DNA from: an uncultured Lachnospiraceae bacterium
GTDB taxonomy: Bacteria; Bacillota; Clostridia; Lachnospirales; Lachnospiraceae
Direction: 5' to 3'
DNA: 62,369 nt
Assembly (NCBI GenBank): GCA_958402795.1
Contig: CATXUX010000020.1
Span: forward strand, 1 to 62,369
In this document: one piece after another, positions 54,888 to 62,369 of the stretch
Position numbering within the stretch: position 1 is the stretch's first letter
How the letters are laid out: every line of letters begins with the position of its first letter
Position numbers and translations under genes: made by a program
Notes under the pieces: generated by a model
Database searches by the model: none
Told to the model about the DNA's origin: nothing
The model's input: only the letters and a program-made list of their open reading frames with translations

Positions 54888-57461
54888 TCATTCCGGATAC
54901 ATATGCAGTATTTTCAAAATCATATCTGCCGAACCCACGTTATATCCGGCAGTTCCGTAAATACCTGTCATTTTTTTATCTATGACAACGACCAGAGGAT
55001 ATTTTTCCGGTTCCAGATACATTCTGCGGGCAAGCGTACCCATATCTGTTCCGAATTCGTCATACAAAATTTCCGCGTCCGGCAGCTCTGCCAGTGTATG
55101 TTTCAATGTCGGATCTTCCTTTACACGTTGATTTCTAATGACAAAAAATAGCTGAACACCGGACAATTGTTGAAACGATTCTCTTCTCCCGGCAATTTCA
55201 TTTAAAATATGCTCTGTCGGTTCTTTGCCTGTTTCCAGCCAGATAAACAAACCGGTCTGTTCTCTCACAAGTTCTGACAGCCTGCAGCTTTCTTGATTCT
55301 CTCTTATCAGGGAAAAATCCGAAAGATTGTATTTCACCAGCATATCGCAAATCCGCGCCGGCTTCTGTTCCAGATAAATCTCCTTTTTTTCGCCCTCTTT
55401 CAATTCAAAATCCAGTTTCTTTGCCAATATATTTCCGTTCGGCAGGCGGTTGGACGTCAAAATCCGGTATTTTCCCGGGAATAAAGCGATTTCTCCAAAA
55501 ACCGGTCTTCCGCTTTCTTCGCATAATCTCAACGTCTGATATCCCTCTTTTTCAAACCGTGCAATCGTCCAGTTCTGAAAATATACCCATGACGGTTCCG
55601 CCTGTTCCCGAATCGTAATTGCCGCGGTACGTCTGTTTGGTAAAGGATCTGTCTTCTCCAGTGTATGAAATTCTCCATTACTCCAGATTTCTAAAAGTCC
55701 ATCCGCAGGATTTAACCGGGATGGAATCCCCAGAGTCCTTAAACTCTGGACACATACAACTTTTTTTGTAAGAATGCTTCCGTATCCGCTCGTCAGCGCT
55801 CCTTTCGCAGAAGTGATCAGATCTCCATATTCTAAATCCGGATCGGAAACAATCTCCTCTTGTATCATAGTCCATGCCGCCGATGGATCTGCTTTAATTT
55901 CTTCTTTCTTTTCCTCGCAAAGCCAACTCAGGATAAAGCTGCGGAAACTGCAGATCATCTCATGATCCACACGCGGGCATAAAATGTACGGGATCAATAC
56001 TTCATCCGGGTACGTTCCTGCATAACATGCTGTCAGGGCACAATGTTCTACCAGGATGTCGGCAGTAATATCCAGATAATCTTTTTCACAAAGGCTGTTT
56101 AGAATTGCCAGTTTCCACTTCTTAGGCCATTCTCCCCGGGTATGGGACGATAAAAAGCCGGCGATCTCCGCCTGATTTCCGCGTGCCTGCTTCATAATCT
56201 CTCTGCTACGGATCTGATCTGTTTCTGAAAAATCTGCAATTGCTTTTTCTGCCATGCCTTCTTCATAAAATGCTGCTTCCTTTGCCAGTCTCCTCTCTTC
56301 CGCCGCACAAAGTCTTTGTTGTCCGGTTTCCATTTCTTCCGGCGTCAACGCACGGCAAAAAACCAGAGCATCCTCAGGCGCAATGAGTTCCATTTCTTTC
56401 CATTGTTCTAATTCATTTTCAGTATTCCCCAGAACGATCGTGCAGGACGTCGTCTCCGCCGTATTCACAAGGACTTCCCCATAGTCTCCGCCTGCCCGCG
56501 CCGTCACCTGAATACTGCCCCGGCCGGTCCTTAGCGTCCCTTTTCCACTGTTGTCCGCGTAAACCGAAGCAATCTCGCCAAAATGTGCTTCATTCATTAC
56601 CTCAAATGTAAGTTTCGCATTCGGCACTTTATTTCCATTTTTGTCGCAAACCCAGACCGTAAGATTATTCGTGCGGGCATAGCGCTCCAGTTGGTTCAGC
56701 TCCAGCGCCATGCCTCTTTTCCCGATCACATTCTCTTTGGGCGTCACCGAAAGCATCCAGCGCGAGTGTACCATCATTGCTCTGGAAGCCGCATTCACAA
56801 ACCATCCTTTATCTAAAATTTCCTCCGGTTCACAGGCGCCAAGAAATCTCCATGCGCCATCACACCACACTTCTACCCATGCGTGATTATCATCACAATG
56901 AGACCACAATGGCACATAAACCTGCCTTGCCGGAATCCCCATACTTCGGAAGACACTTACCGCAAAAGTGGATTCTTCCCCGCATCTTCCATATGCAGAA
57001 CGATATACACACTCCGGAGATGCCGTACGGTCATCTGTCGTCCGGTAAGTTGCTTCCGACGCGCACCAATAGTTCAGAGCGATCACAGCCTCTTCCATAT
57101 TCATTCCCCGGATCGTATCTTTCAGCAATTCATAGAAAAATCTCCGGCTGTCCGTAATATTTTCAAGATTCACCCTGTGGTGCAGCACATATGCTGCAAA
57201 TAATTCTTCCGGAACTTTCCCTGCAAAAGGACCTTCTTCCCACAAATAAGCGCTGTGCTTTGCATAGGATAAAAATAACTCAGGATCATAATCCACTGCA
57301 TCGCTGACAGGCATAGACGCATAGAGACAACGCAGCGCTTCTGCTTCCGACTCTGTGCATTGATTCAGCAGTGCTTCAATCTTCCTGCGCTTTTCTCCCA
57401 GACGCTCCATCTGCGCGGTATACCCGGTTTCCATATCTTGTAAAAAGCTCTTTGTAAACAT
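54888..57461 (-). CDS. Large cytosolic transglutaminase-like protein
   Basis: The 857-residue protein has no signal peptide. A helical N-terminal part (about 1-145) precedes a transglutaminase-like core (about 148-225) with Cys160 in YGRCGEES and His193 in DDNHAWVEVW. The third residue falls in GACEPE, where Glu replaces the usual Asp. An Ig/transthyretin-like domain spans about 265-345. A region of about 190 residues follows, then a second segment resembling a transglutaminase scaffold (about 545-640). The end (about 735-857) is thioredoxin-like in pattern but lacks a CxxC. Peptidase or amide-bond chemistry on peptides is plausible; no function is established. It converges on ykpA. Confidence 0.75.
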   Translation of the reverse strand: MFTKSFLQDMETGYTAQMERLGEKRRKIEALLNQCTESEAEALRCLYASMPVSDAVDYDPELFLSYAKHSAYLWEEGPFAGKVPEELFAAYVLHHRVNLENITDSRRFFYELLKDTIRGMNMEEAVIALNYWCASEATYRTTDDRTASPECVYRSAYGRCGEESTFAVSVFRSMGIPARQVYVPLWSHCDDNHAWVEVWCDGAWRFLGACEPEEILDKGWFVNAASRAMMVHSRWMLSVTPKENVIGKRGMALELNQLERYARTNNLTVWVCDKNGNKVPNAKLTFEVMNEAHFGEIASVYADNSGKGTLRTGRGSIQVTARAGGDYGEVLVNTAETTSCTIVLGNTENELEQWKEMELIAPEDALVFCRALTPEEMETGQQRLCAAEERRLAKEAAFYEEGMAEKAIADFSETDQIRSREIMKQARGNQAEIAGFLSSHTRGEWPKKWKLAILNSLCEKDYLDITADILVEHCALTACYAGTYPDEVLIPYILCPRVDHEMICSFRSFILSWLCEEKKEEIKADPSAAWTMIQEEIVSDPDLEYGDLITSAKGALTSGYGSILTKKVVCVQSLRTLGIPSRLNPADGLLEIWSNGEFHTLEKTDPLPNRRTAAITIREQAEPSWVYFQNWTIARFEKEGYQTLRLCEESGRPVFGEIALFPGKYRILTSNRLPNGNILAKKLDFELKEGEKKEIYLEQKPARICDMLVKYNLSDFSLIRENQESCRLSELVREQTGLFIWLETGKEPTEHILNEIAGRRESFQQLSGVQLFFVIRNQRVKEDPTLKHTLAELPDAEILYDEFGTDMGTLARRMYLEPEKYPLVVVIDKKMTGIYGTAGYNVGSADMILKILHMYPE

Positions 57462-57526
57462 ACTTCCTGCTTCTCCCTAAACGTTATATGTTCTATCTCC
57501 CGGCTAATTCATCCGGCTGCAGTGAT

Positions 57527-57562
57527 TAGAAAGGGCAGGCGCATATTCTGCTGCTCCTGCCC
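57527..57562 (-). terminator. Terminator of the small conserved gene
   Basis: GGGCAGG (57533-57539) pairs with CCTGCCC (57556-57562); on the minus strand TTTCT follows. The tail is short, so it is a weak intrinsic terminator. Confidence 0.6.
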
Positions 57563-57596
57563 GTCTTACCATTCACCTATGATCATTATTTAGTCA

Positions 57597-58013
57597 CTAT
57601 TTACACTTTACCACTTTTACCGCTGTATTCTGTCCTTCACTCATCTCCAGGCTGACGCTTAACTTGCCGCTGAGATTGGTGTTCATCTTTCCTACGGATT
57701 CTCCGTCGATCAGCACCTCATATTCACTCTCCGGCTCCAGTTCCAGCGTGAACTGAACATCCTCCGGAGCGGATACGGTAAATGTCACTTCCGTATCTGT
57801 CTCTTTGAAATTGGCGACTGTGCTTCCCGGAACAGATTCATAGACGAACATTCCGTTCTTCTCCAGCTTCGTGATCTCCGCGAATGTTTTTACTTTATAA
57901 AGATCGCCCTCAAATTCAAAATTGTCCTTTTTCGTCTTGGAGGAAAGTGTATAGTCTCCAAAACTCAAAGTCCCGTCGTTCTCTGCGCGTAATAGTTCTT
58001 TCACTGCTGCCAT
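57597..58013 (-). CDS. Small conserved protein of unknown function
   Basis: The 138-residue acidic protein begins MAAVKELLRAENDGTLSFG and appears to be two small beta domains, about 1-75 and 75-138. It has no signal peptide or membrane helix. Similar short Lachnospiraceae proteins often carry an automated endosialidase label, from memory; nothing here resembles a sialidase active site, so I do not adopt it. AGGAGG lies 9 nt before ATG 58013, which decides the start over an ATG 18 codons upstream. It has its own promoter and terminator and follows clpC. Confidence 0.7.
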   Translation of the reverse strand: MAAVKELLRAENDGTLSFGDYTLSSKTKKDNFEFEGDLYKVKTFAEITKLEKNGMFVYESVPGSTVANFKETDTEVTFTVSAPEDVQFTLELEPESEYEVLIDGESVGKMNTNLSGKLSVSLEMSEGQNTAVKVVKCK

Positions 58014-58096
58014 TTCTTTTGTCCTCCTACATGTCTTCCGCCGGGATCTGTGTCTTTCGGACATCACGGCGGATTCTCTTCTGCTTTTTCAATCTA

Positions 58097-58125
58097 AGTA
58101 TAATATAAAAACTTTTGATTTTCCA
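58097..58125 (-). promoter_or_regulatory. Promoter of the small conserved gene
   Basis: Minus-strand TGGAAA (58125-58120), a 17-nt spacer and TATACT (58102-58097), about 85 nt before the start codon. Confidence 0.5.
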
Positions 58126-58132
58126 CTTTTTT

Positions 58133-60574
58133 TTATTTATTTGATGATACATAGAAGCAGATTTCTTTCTTCCGCATTCCTGCTTCCACATGGCATCCCT
58201 CCTGAATCTCTCCCTGTAAGATCGCCTCCGCCATCTTATCTTCCAGCTCTGTCTGCATAGCGCGCCGGAGCGGACGTGCCCCGTATTTTGGATCGGTTCC
58301 TTTCTCCACAATATGATTTTTGGCAGATTCCCGCAGTGTCAGGGTGATTCCTGTCTGCTCTTTCAGCCGCTTCGTGAAGTCTCTGCAGAGGAGTCCGACG
58401 ATCTGCCTCATCTCGCTCTTTTCCAGAGCATGGAATACGATCGTCTCATCAATCCGGTTCAGAAATTCCGGCCGGAAGATCTGTTTTACTTCATCCATGA
58501 CATTCTGCTTCATTTTATTATAATCACTTTTCGGATCTTCTTTGACAGCGAACCCAAGTTTTTTCGGATCAATGATCGACTTTGCCCCTGCGTTGGACGT
58601 CATGATGATCACGGTATTGCTGAAATCTACGGTTCTTCCCTGGGAATCGGTGATCCGTCCGTCGTCAAGCACCTGCAGTAAGATATTAAACACATCCGGA
58701 TGTGCTTTTTCAATCTCATCAAACAGAACGAGCGAATAGGGATGTGTACGTACCTTGTCGCTGAGCTGCCCCCCTTCTTCATGTCCGACATAGCCCGGAG
58801 GGGAACCAATCATCTTCGCAACGGAATGCTTTTCCATATACTCAGACATATCAACACGGATCAGCGTATCTTCACTGCCGAACAGAGCCTCTGCGAGCGC
58901 CTTTGAGAGTTCCGTCTTTCCTACCCCGGTCGGTCCCAGGAACAGGAAGGAACCGATAGGCCGTTTCGGATCTTTCAGTCCTACCCTGCCGCGCTTCACT
59001 GCGCGCGCAACCGCGTTTACCGCTTCGTCCTGCCCGATCACCCGGCGGTGCAGCTCTTTTTCCAGCTTATTCAGGCGCTGTGCATCGCTCTCCTGCAGTT
59101 TCTGTACCGGAATCTTTGACCAGGCAGATACCACTTCCGCAATATCCTCTGCCGTCACTTCCGGATCCTGAGACGCATTCTTCTTCTCAAACTGTTTCCG
59201 CTGCTGTTCCAGTTTCTTTTGTTTCTCCTGTTGTTCTTTCTGAAGACGGGAGGCTTCCTCAAAGTCCCCCCTCCGGATGCTTTCTTCTTTTCGATGTCCC
59301 AGTTCCTTCACTGCATCTTCTGTCTGTAAAATATGTTCCGGTATCTGATACCCGTGCAGACTTACGTGCGCGCATGCTTCATCCAGAACGTCAATCGCCT
59401 TATCCGGCAGATTCCGGTCCGTAATGTAGCGTTCTGAGAGTTCTACCGCCGCATTCACCGCTTCGTCCCGGATCCGGACGCCATGATGTGTCTCATAACG
59501 TTCCCGCAGTCCTTCCAGGATCTTTACACACTGTTCCTTGTCCGGTTCTTCCACCATCACCGGCTGGAATCTCCGCTCCAGCGCCGCATCCTTTTCGATA
59601 TATTTCCGATACTCCGCGATCGTCGTCGCACCGATCAGCCGCAGTTCGCCCCGCGCGAGCGCAGGCTTCAGAATGTTGGACGCATCCATTGCCCCCTCTG
59701 CGCCTCCCGCGCCGATCACTGTATGCAGCTCATCGAGAAACAAGATCACCGAATCATCATTCTCCACTTCGGAAATCAGGCTCTTCATCCGCTCCTCAAA
59801 TTCTCCCCGGTATTTGGACCCCGCGATCAGTCCCGGCAGATCCAGCACACAGATACGTTTTCCTTTCATCGACTCCGGAACCAGGCCTGCCGCCAGCCGC
59901 TGTGCAAACCCTTCCAGAACTGCTGTTTTTCCAACACCCGGTTCCCCGATCAGACATGGATTATTCTTCGTTCTCCTGCTCAATACCTGCATCAGGCGGA
60001 AGATTTCTTCTTCCCTCCCCACAACCGGGTCCAGCTTTCCTTCCTTTGCCAGTGCTGTCAGATCTTTGCAGTACGAATCCAGCGCTCCGCCCTCTTCCTC
60101 GGACTCATGCCACATTTCCTCCTGATATTCCCGCATATCCATACCGGCTGCAGACAAGATATCCTGAAAGATCTTCTGAGGATTGACCTTCAGCGTGATC
60201 AGCATCTTCGCCGCAACACAGTCCGTATCTTTGAGGATCGCCAGAAGCAGATGCTCCGTCCCGATCTGATTCATATGAAAGCGGACAGCTTCTCTGCCGC
60301 TCTCTTCCAGAATATACTGCAGCCTCGGACTCCTCTGCGGCTTATTCTTTGTCTTCTCGTCCCCGGACGGCGCGATCAGTTCTTCGATAAGCTGTATGAT
60401 CCTTTCCTCGTCTATGCCATGCTTTGCAAGAATCTGGCCTGCGATCCCGGTATACTCCTCACGCAGTCCCAAAAGCAGATGTTCCGTCCCGATATAGGGA
60501 TGTCCCATCCTCCTCGCTTCTTTTTCTGCGCTTTGTATTGCCTGATCTGCCTGTTCTGTATATGGAAACTGCAT
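58133..60574 (-). CDS. clpC: ClpC-type AAA+ chaperone of the Clp protease
   Basis: The 813-residue unfoldase has double Clp N-domains (about 1-145) and AAA+ domain 1 (Walker A GEPGVGKT near 210). A UVR-containing middle domain (about 410-470) and AAA+ domain 2 (Walker A GPTGVGKT near 545) follow, with the ClpP-binding LGF loop in DPKKLGFAVKE. It feeds proteins to ClpP. In many Firmicutes clpC sits with ctsR-mcsA-mcsB; here it stands alone, so adaptor genes must lie elsewhere or be absent. AGGAGG precedes the ATG and a perfect TATAAT lies upstream. Confidence 0.95.
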   Translation of the reverse strand: MQFPYTEQADQAIQSAEKEARRMGHPYIGTEHLLLGLREEYTGIAGQILAKHGIDEERIIQLIEELIAPSGDEKTKNKPQRSPRLQYILEESGREAVRFHMNQIGTEHLLLAILKDTDCVAAKMLITLKVNPQKIFQDILSAAGMDMREYQEEMWHESEEEGGALDSYCKDLTALAKEGKLDPVVGREEEIFRLMQVLSRRTKNNPCLIGEPGVGKTAVLEGFAQRLAAGLVPESMKGKRICVLDLPGLIAGSKYRGEFEERMKSLISEVENDDSVILFLDELHTVIGAGGAEGAMDASNILKPALARGELRLIGATTIAEYRKYIEKDAALERRFQPVMVEEPDKEQCVKILEGLRERYETHHGVRIRDEAVNAAVELSERYITDRNLPDKAIDVLDEACAHVSLHGYQIPEHILQTEDAVKELGHRKEESIRRGDFEEASRLQKEQQEKQKKLEQQRKQFEKKNASQDPEVTAEDIAEVVSAWSKIPVQKLQESDAQRLNKLEKELHRRVIGQDEAVNAVARAVKRGRVGLKDPKRPIGSFLFLGPTGVGKTELSKALAEALFGSEDTLIRVDMSEYMEKHSVAKMIGSPPGYVGHEEGGQLSDKVRTHPYSLVLFDEIEKAHPDVFNILLQVLDDGRITDSQGRTVDFSNTVIIMTSNAGAKSIIDPKKLGFAVKEDPKSDYNKMKQNVMDEVKQIFRPEFLNRIDETIVFHALEKSEMRQIVGLLCRDFTKRLKEQTGITLTLRESAKNHIVEKGTDPKYGARPLRRAMQTELEDKMAEAILQGEIQEGCHVEAGMRKKEICFYVSSNK

Positions 60575-60623
60575 AAAAACCTCCTGCCATTTTACACTTT
60601 CATTTTTCTATTATATGATGATA

Positions 60624-60695
60624 CCAAGGTCAAAAGGTCTAAACCCACATGAGCTTGCTCATAGGTGGGTGAAAGACCTTGGGCCCCGCCCTTGG
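60624..60695. repeat. Structured intergenic element, copy B
   Basis: Nested stems pair AAGGTCT (60634-60640) with AGACCTT (60674-60680), CCCAC (60644-60648) with GTGGG (60665-60669), and ATGAG (60649-60653) with CTCAT (60658-60662). The core GGTCTAAA...GGTGAAAGACC is shared with copy A and in the same orientation. It lies between clpC and the GntR gene, next to the clpC promoter, and may terminate the GntR transcript. Confidence 0.8.
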
Positions 60696-60698
60696 CGC

Positions 60699-61079
60699 CT
60701 ACGGATTGTTCTGTTCGTATTCGTCCATGATCTCGTCTACCAGTTCGTGAATCTCTTCGCGGGAAATATCCTTACAACTCGCCCTTGCAAGTACAAGGCG
60801 GAGATTTCTGCGCATCTCCTGCAGCGCTTTGCGCTTGTCATTCTCCAGCATGATGACTGCGCCCCGGCGCTTATCCAGCGTAATGAACCCTTCTTCCTTC
60901 AGCACATTGTATGCCTTGTTCACTGTGTGCATATTCACCCCGATCGTATTCGCAAGCTGGCGCACGGAAGGCAAAGATTCCCCCTCCTGTATATCTGACG
61001 TCGCAATCCCAAGAATAATCTGATTGCGGAGCTGAATATAAATCGCTTCTTCACTGTTAAAATCAATCTCAATAAACAT
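60699..61079 (-). CDS. GntR family regulator, YtrA subfamily
   Basis: The 126-residue protein has a winged helix-turn-helix over about residues 10-75 (LPSVRQLANTIGVNMHTVNKAY) and a short helical C-terminal tail of about 45 residues, the size of YtrA-type regulators. YtrA proteins usually repress adjacent ABC transporter genes; none is adjacent here, so its target is unclear. It lies upstream of clpC on the same strand but is separated from it by repeat copy B. The start ATG is 61079. Confidence 0.88.
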   Translation of the reverse strand: MFIEIDFNSEEAIYIQLRNQIILGIATSDIQEGESLPSVRQLANTIGVNMHTVNKAYNVLKEEGFITLDKRRGAVIMLENDKRKALQEMRRNLRLVLARASCKDISREEIHELVDEIMDEYEQNNP

Positions 61080-61176
61080 CTGCCGACCTCTTCTTTCGTT
61101 CGGGGTACGCCGTGTCCTATCCCTTGGTGTTTCCCCCGCGTATCAATCGTCTTATGTGTGATATACATCGTAGCAC

Positions 61177-61208
61177 AAAAAAGGAATCTCTGCAAGCAGA
61201 GATTCCTT
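61177..61208 (-). terminator. Terminator after dapF
   Basis: AAGGAATCTCTGC and GCAGAGATTCCTT pair perfectly around a 2-nt AA (effectively tetraloop) turn; the minus strand continues with a T6 run. It separates dapF from the GntR gene. Confidence 0.9.
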
Positions 61209-61242
61209 CGTTCTCATTTCTCCTTAATGGTATCCACTCTTG

Positions 61243-62109
61243 TCATGACGTCTGACAGCACCGCAGCATTTCCGTAAATTCACTGCTCAGTGACAGCTTC
61301 GCCACGTAAAATACATCTCCGGTCATATACACATCCCAGTCTTCCGTGATCTCCACCTGCAGGTCTCCGCCCGGCATGTGTACGACAACCTTACTGCCGG
61401 TCATTCCCAGCTTATATGCCACTCCCGCTGCCGCGCAGGCGCCGGTTCCGGTCGCCATCGTATATCCGGCTCCCCGCTCAAACGTCTCAATCGCGATATT
61501 GGTCTGGTCGATCACGCACATGATCTCCGTATTGATCTTCTCCGGAAAATATCTCGCGTTCTCCGAGAAGTTTCCGATCTTACATACAAGCGGTTTTGAG
61601 ATCTCACGCATCGGGATCACGCAGTGCGGATTTCCGATCGATACACAGGTCGCCGGATACATCGTATTTCCAAAAACCATATCTTCATTGATCACTTCGC
61701 GCGGTTCTCCTGTCACAGGAATCTCATCGCTTCGGAATGAAAGACGTCCCATAGACACTCTCAGTCTGCTTCCATCTTCATTCAGATAGGTGATCTCTAC
61801 CTTGCCGCCGTCCGTGATCAGTTCATAATTCTTCTTCTGCACATACCCGGCATCTTTTAAATATTTTGCAAAAATCCGGACTCCGTTCCCGCTTTTCTCT
61901 GCAATGCTGCCATCCGGATTCCAGATCTTCAAGGACATCTGCTTCTCCCCGATAAACGGCCCTTCCAGCACGCCGTCTGCCCCCAGTCCCAGATTCCGGT
62001 TGCAGATCATCTTTACATTTTCTGCATTCAGACTCAGTTCATTTTTGTTCGGATCATATACAAGATAGTCATTCCCCAGTCCATGGTAACGTTCTAATTC
62101 CACTTTCAC
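61243..62109 (-). CDS. dapF: Diaminopimelate epimerase-like protein with Ser at catalytic position 73
   Basis: The 288-residue protein has the DapF fold and motifs: HGLGNDYLVYD at the start, GLGADGVL, GNPHCV and MATGTGACAAAGVA with Cys225. DapF converts LL- to meso-diaminopimelate with two cysteines. The second is present, but the first motif reads EKSGNGVR, with Ser73 (codon at 61891-61893, AGC) where Cys is expected. Either this clade works with Ser, or it acts on another substrate. The start is GTG at 62109, supported by AGGAGG 8 nt upstream. MurE in this window needs meso-DAP, so an epimerase is expected somewhere. Confidence 0.8.
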   Translation of the reverse strand: MKVELERYHGLGNDYLVYDPNKNELSLNAENVKMICNRNLGLGADGVLEGPFIGEKQMSLKIWNPDGSIAEKSGNGVRIFAKYLKDAGYVQKKNYELITDGGKVEITYLNEDGSRLRVSMGRLSFRSDEIPVTGEPREVINEDMVFGNTMYPATCVSIGNPHCVIPMREISKPLVCKIGNFSENARYFPEKINTEIMCVIDQTNIAIETFERGAGYTMATGTGACAAAGVAYKLGMTGSKVVVHMPGGDLQVEITEDWDVYMTGDVFYVAKLSLSSEFTEMLRCCQTS

Positions 62110-62369
62110 AATGCATACCTCCTGCCATAGTTTCTACAAAGCAACATTTCATGAAAACATCAAATATCCACCAAAGTATTTCGTGTTCCCATGACCCTAT
62201 AACGATAGTATAACAGGCATTTTTTCAAATAAATATAAGCAAAATGCCTTTTTATATTGCAGATAATGCCCTAAATATTTCTGTAAATTGTTGTAAACCG
62301 ATTTCAAAAGCATTATACCTGACTTTGGTATCAAGCATTGAAAAATGGCGTTAGTTCATAATAAGACAG
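62110..62369. other. Right-edge intergenic region
   Basis: No confident gene. It contains the dapF leader and a 9-bp inverted repeat, AGGCATTTT/AAAATGCCT (about 62215-62249), followed by T5 on the plus strand. At the far edge a minus-strand frame reads about 12 residues (LSYYELTPFFNA) then stops at 62331-62333. It could be the end of a gene outside the window, but is too short to support. Confidence 0.4.

Noticed and set aside
60626..60644. CtsR operator upstream of clpC
   Set aside because: AGGTCAAA followed by AGGTCTAAA looks like the CtsR heptad repeat, but the spacing is 8 rather than 10 and the second half has an extra T. The same GGTCTAAA core occurs in repeat copy A, which is not near a stress gene, so the repeat element explains it.
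59483..60652. 389-codon plus-strand open frame
   Set aside because: Antisense to clpC, no motif, and it runs into repeat copy B; clpC is unambiguous.

Overview
The window is about 62 kb of a low-to-mid GC Firmicutes chromosome. Gene content points to a gut-type Lachnospiraceae/Clostridia anaerobe: a large single-chain pyruvate:ferredoxin oxidoreductase, the classic Firmicutes priA-def-fmt-rsmB-rlmN-stp-prkC-rsgA-rpe-thiN string, a MurE with the meso-diaminopimelate motif DNPR, a ClpC, and the MBOAT/SGNH/DHHW surface-modification cassette common in that family. The family assignment is inference from content and protein style; no rRNA is present. I saw no tRNA, rRNA, CRISPR array, complete insertion sequence or prophage.

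Layout. 0-5.3 kb (+ strand): the end of an unknown gene, a heterodimeric ABC exporter-type pair behind a metal-box-like inverted repeat, and a MATE transporter. 5.3-15.1 kb (- strand): nifJ; a four-gene O-acetylation-type cassette (SGNH, DUF4358, MBOAT, DHHW); lgt; ychF. 15.2-21.8 kb (- strand): a 2-aminoethylphosphonate (AEP) uptake and breakdown operon (ATPase, permease plus binding protein in one reading frame, phnW, phnX) with an RpiR-type regulator just upstream. AEP would be imported, transaminated to phosphonoacetaldehyde and cleaved to acetaldehyde and phosphate. 21.9-34.8 kb (- strand): a dense housekeeping run from murE to thiN, covering primosome restart, initiator-Met formylation and deformylation, rRNA methylation, a PASTA kinase with its phosphatase, ribosome assembly and thiamine diphosphate synthesis. 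34.9-46.7 kb: a tandem-NUDIX protein divergent from a MarR-MATE operon, a sodium:solute symporter, a hexapeptide-repeat protein, topoisomerase III, galM, ppk and a patatin-like lipase. 46.7-62.4 kb is more accessory: a membrane-anchored XRE regulator behind tandem repeats, a repetitive cell-wall-anchored protein, a protein with two NBR1-like Ig domains, an Rpn-type nuclease, an ABC-F protein (YkpA type), a large cytosolic transglutaminase-like protein, a small conserved protein, clpC, a YtrA-type GntR regulator and an unusual dapF.

Most notable points: (1) the AEP permease and its lipoprotein binding protein are joined in one frame through an A-rich tract, although the binding protein keeps its own ribosome binding site and one base fewer would restore a stop overlapping its start codon; (2) DapF has Ser at position 73 where the first catalytic Cys belongs; (3) the Rpn nuclease carries a 12-bp tandem repeat that places internal ATG codons before a 42-residue C-terminal module; (4) two copies of a structured intergenic hairpin element flank the 54.9-60.6 kb block; (5) a cytosolic protein combines an unrecognised helical domain with two NBR1-like Ig domains. 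Several intergenic palindromes and repeats also lack an obvious explanation.
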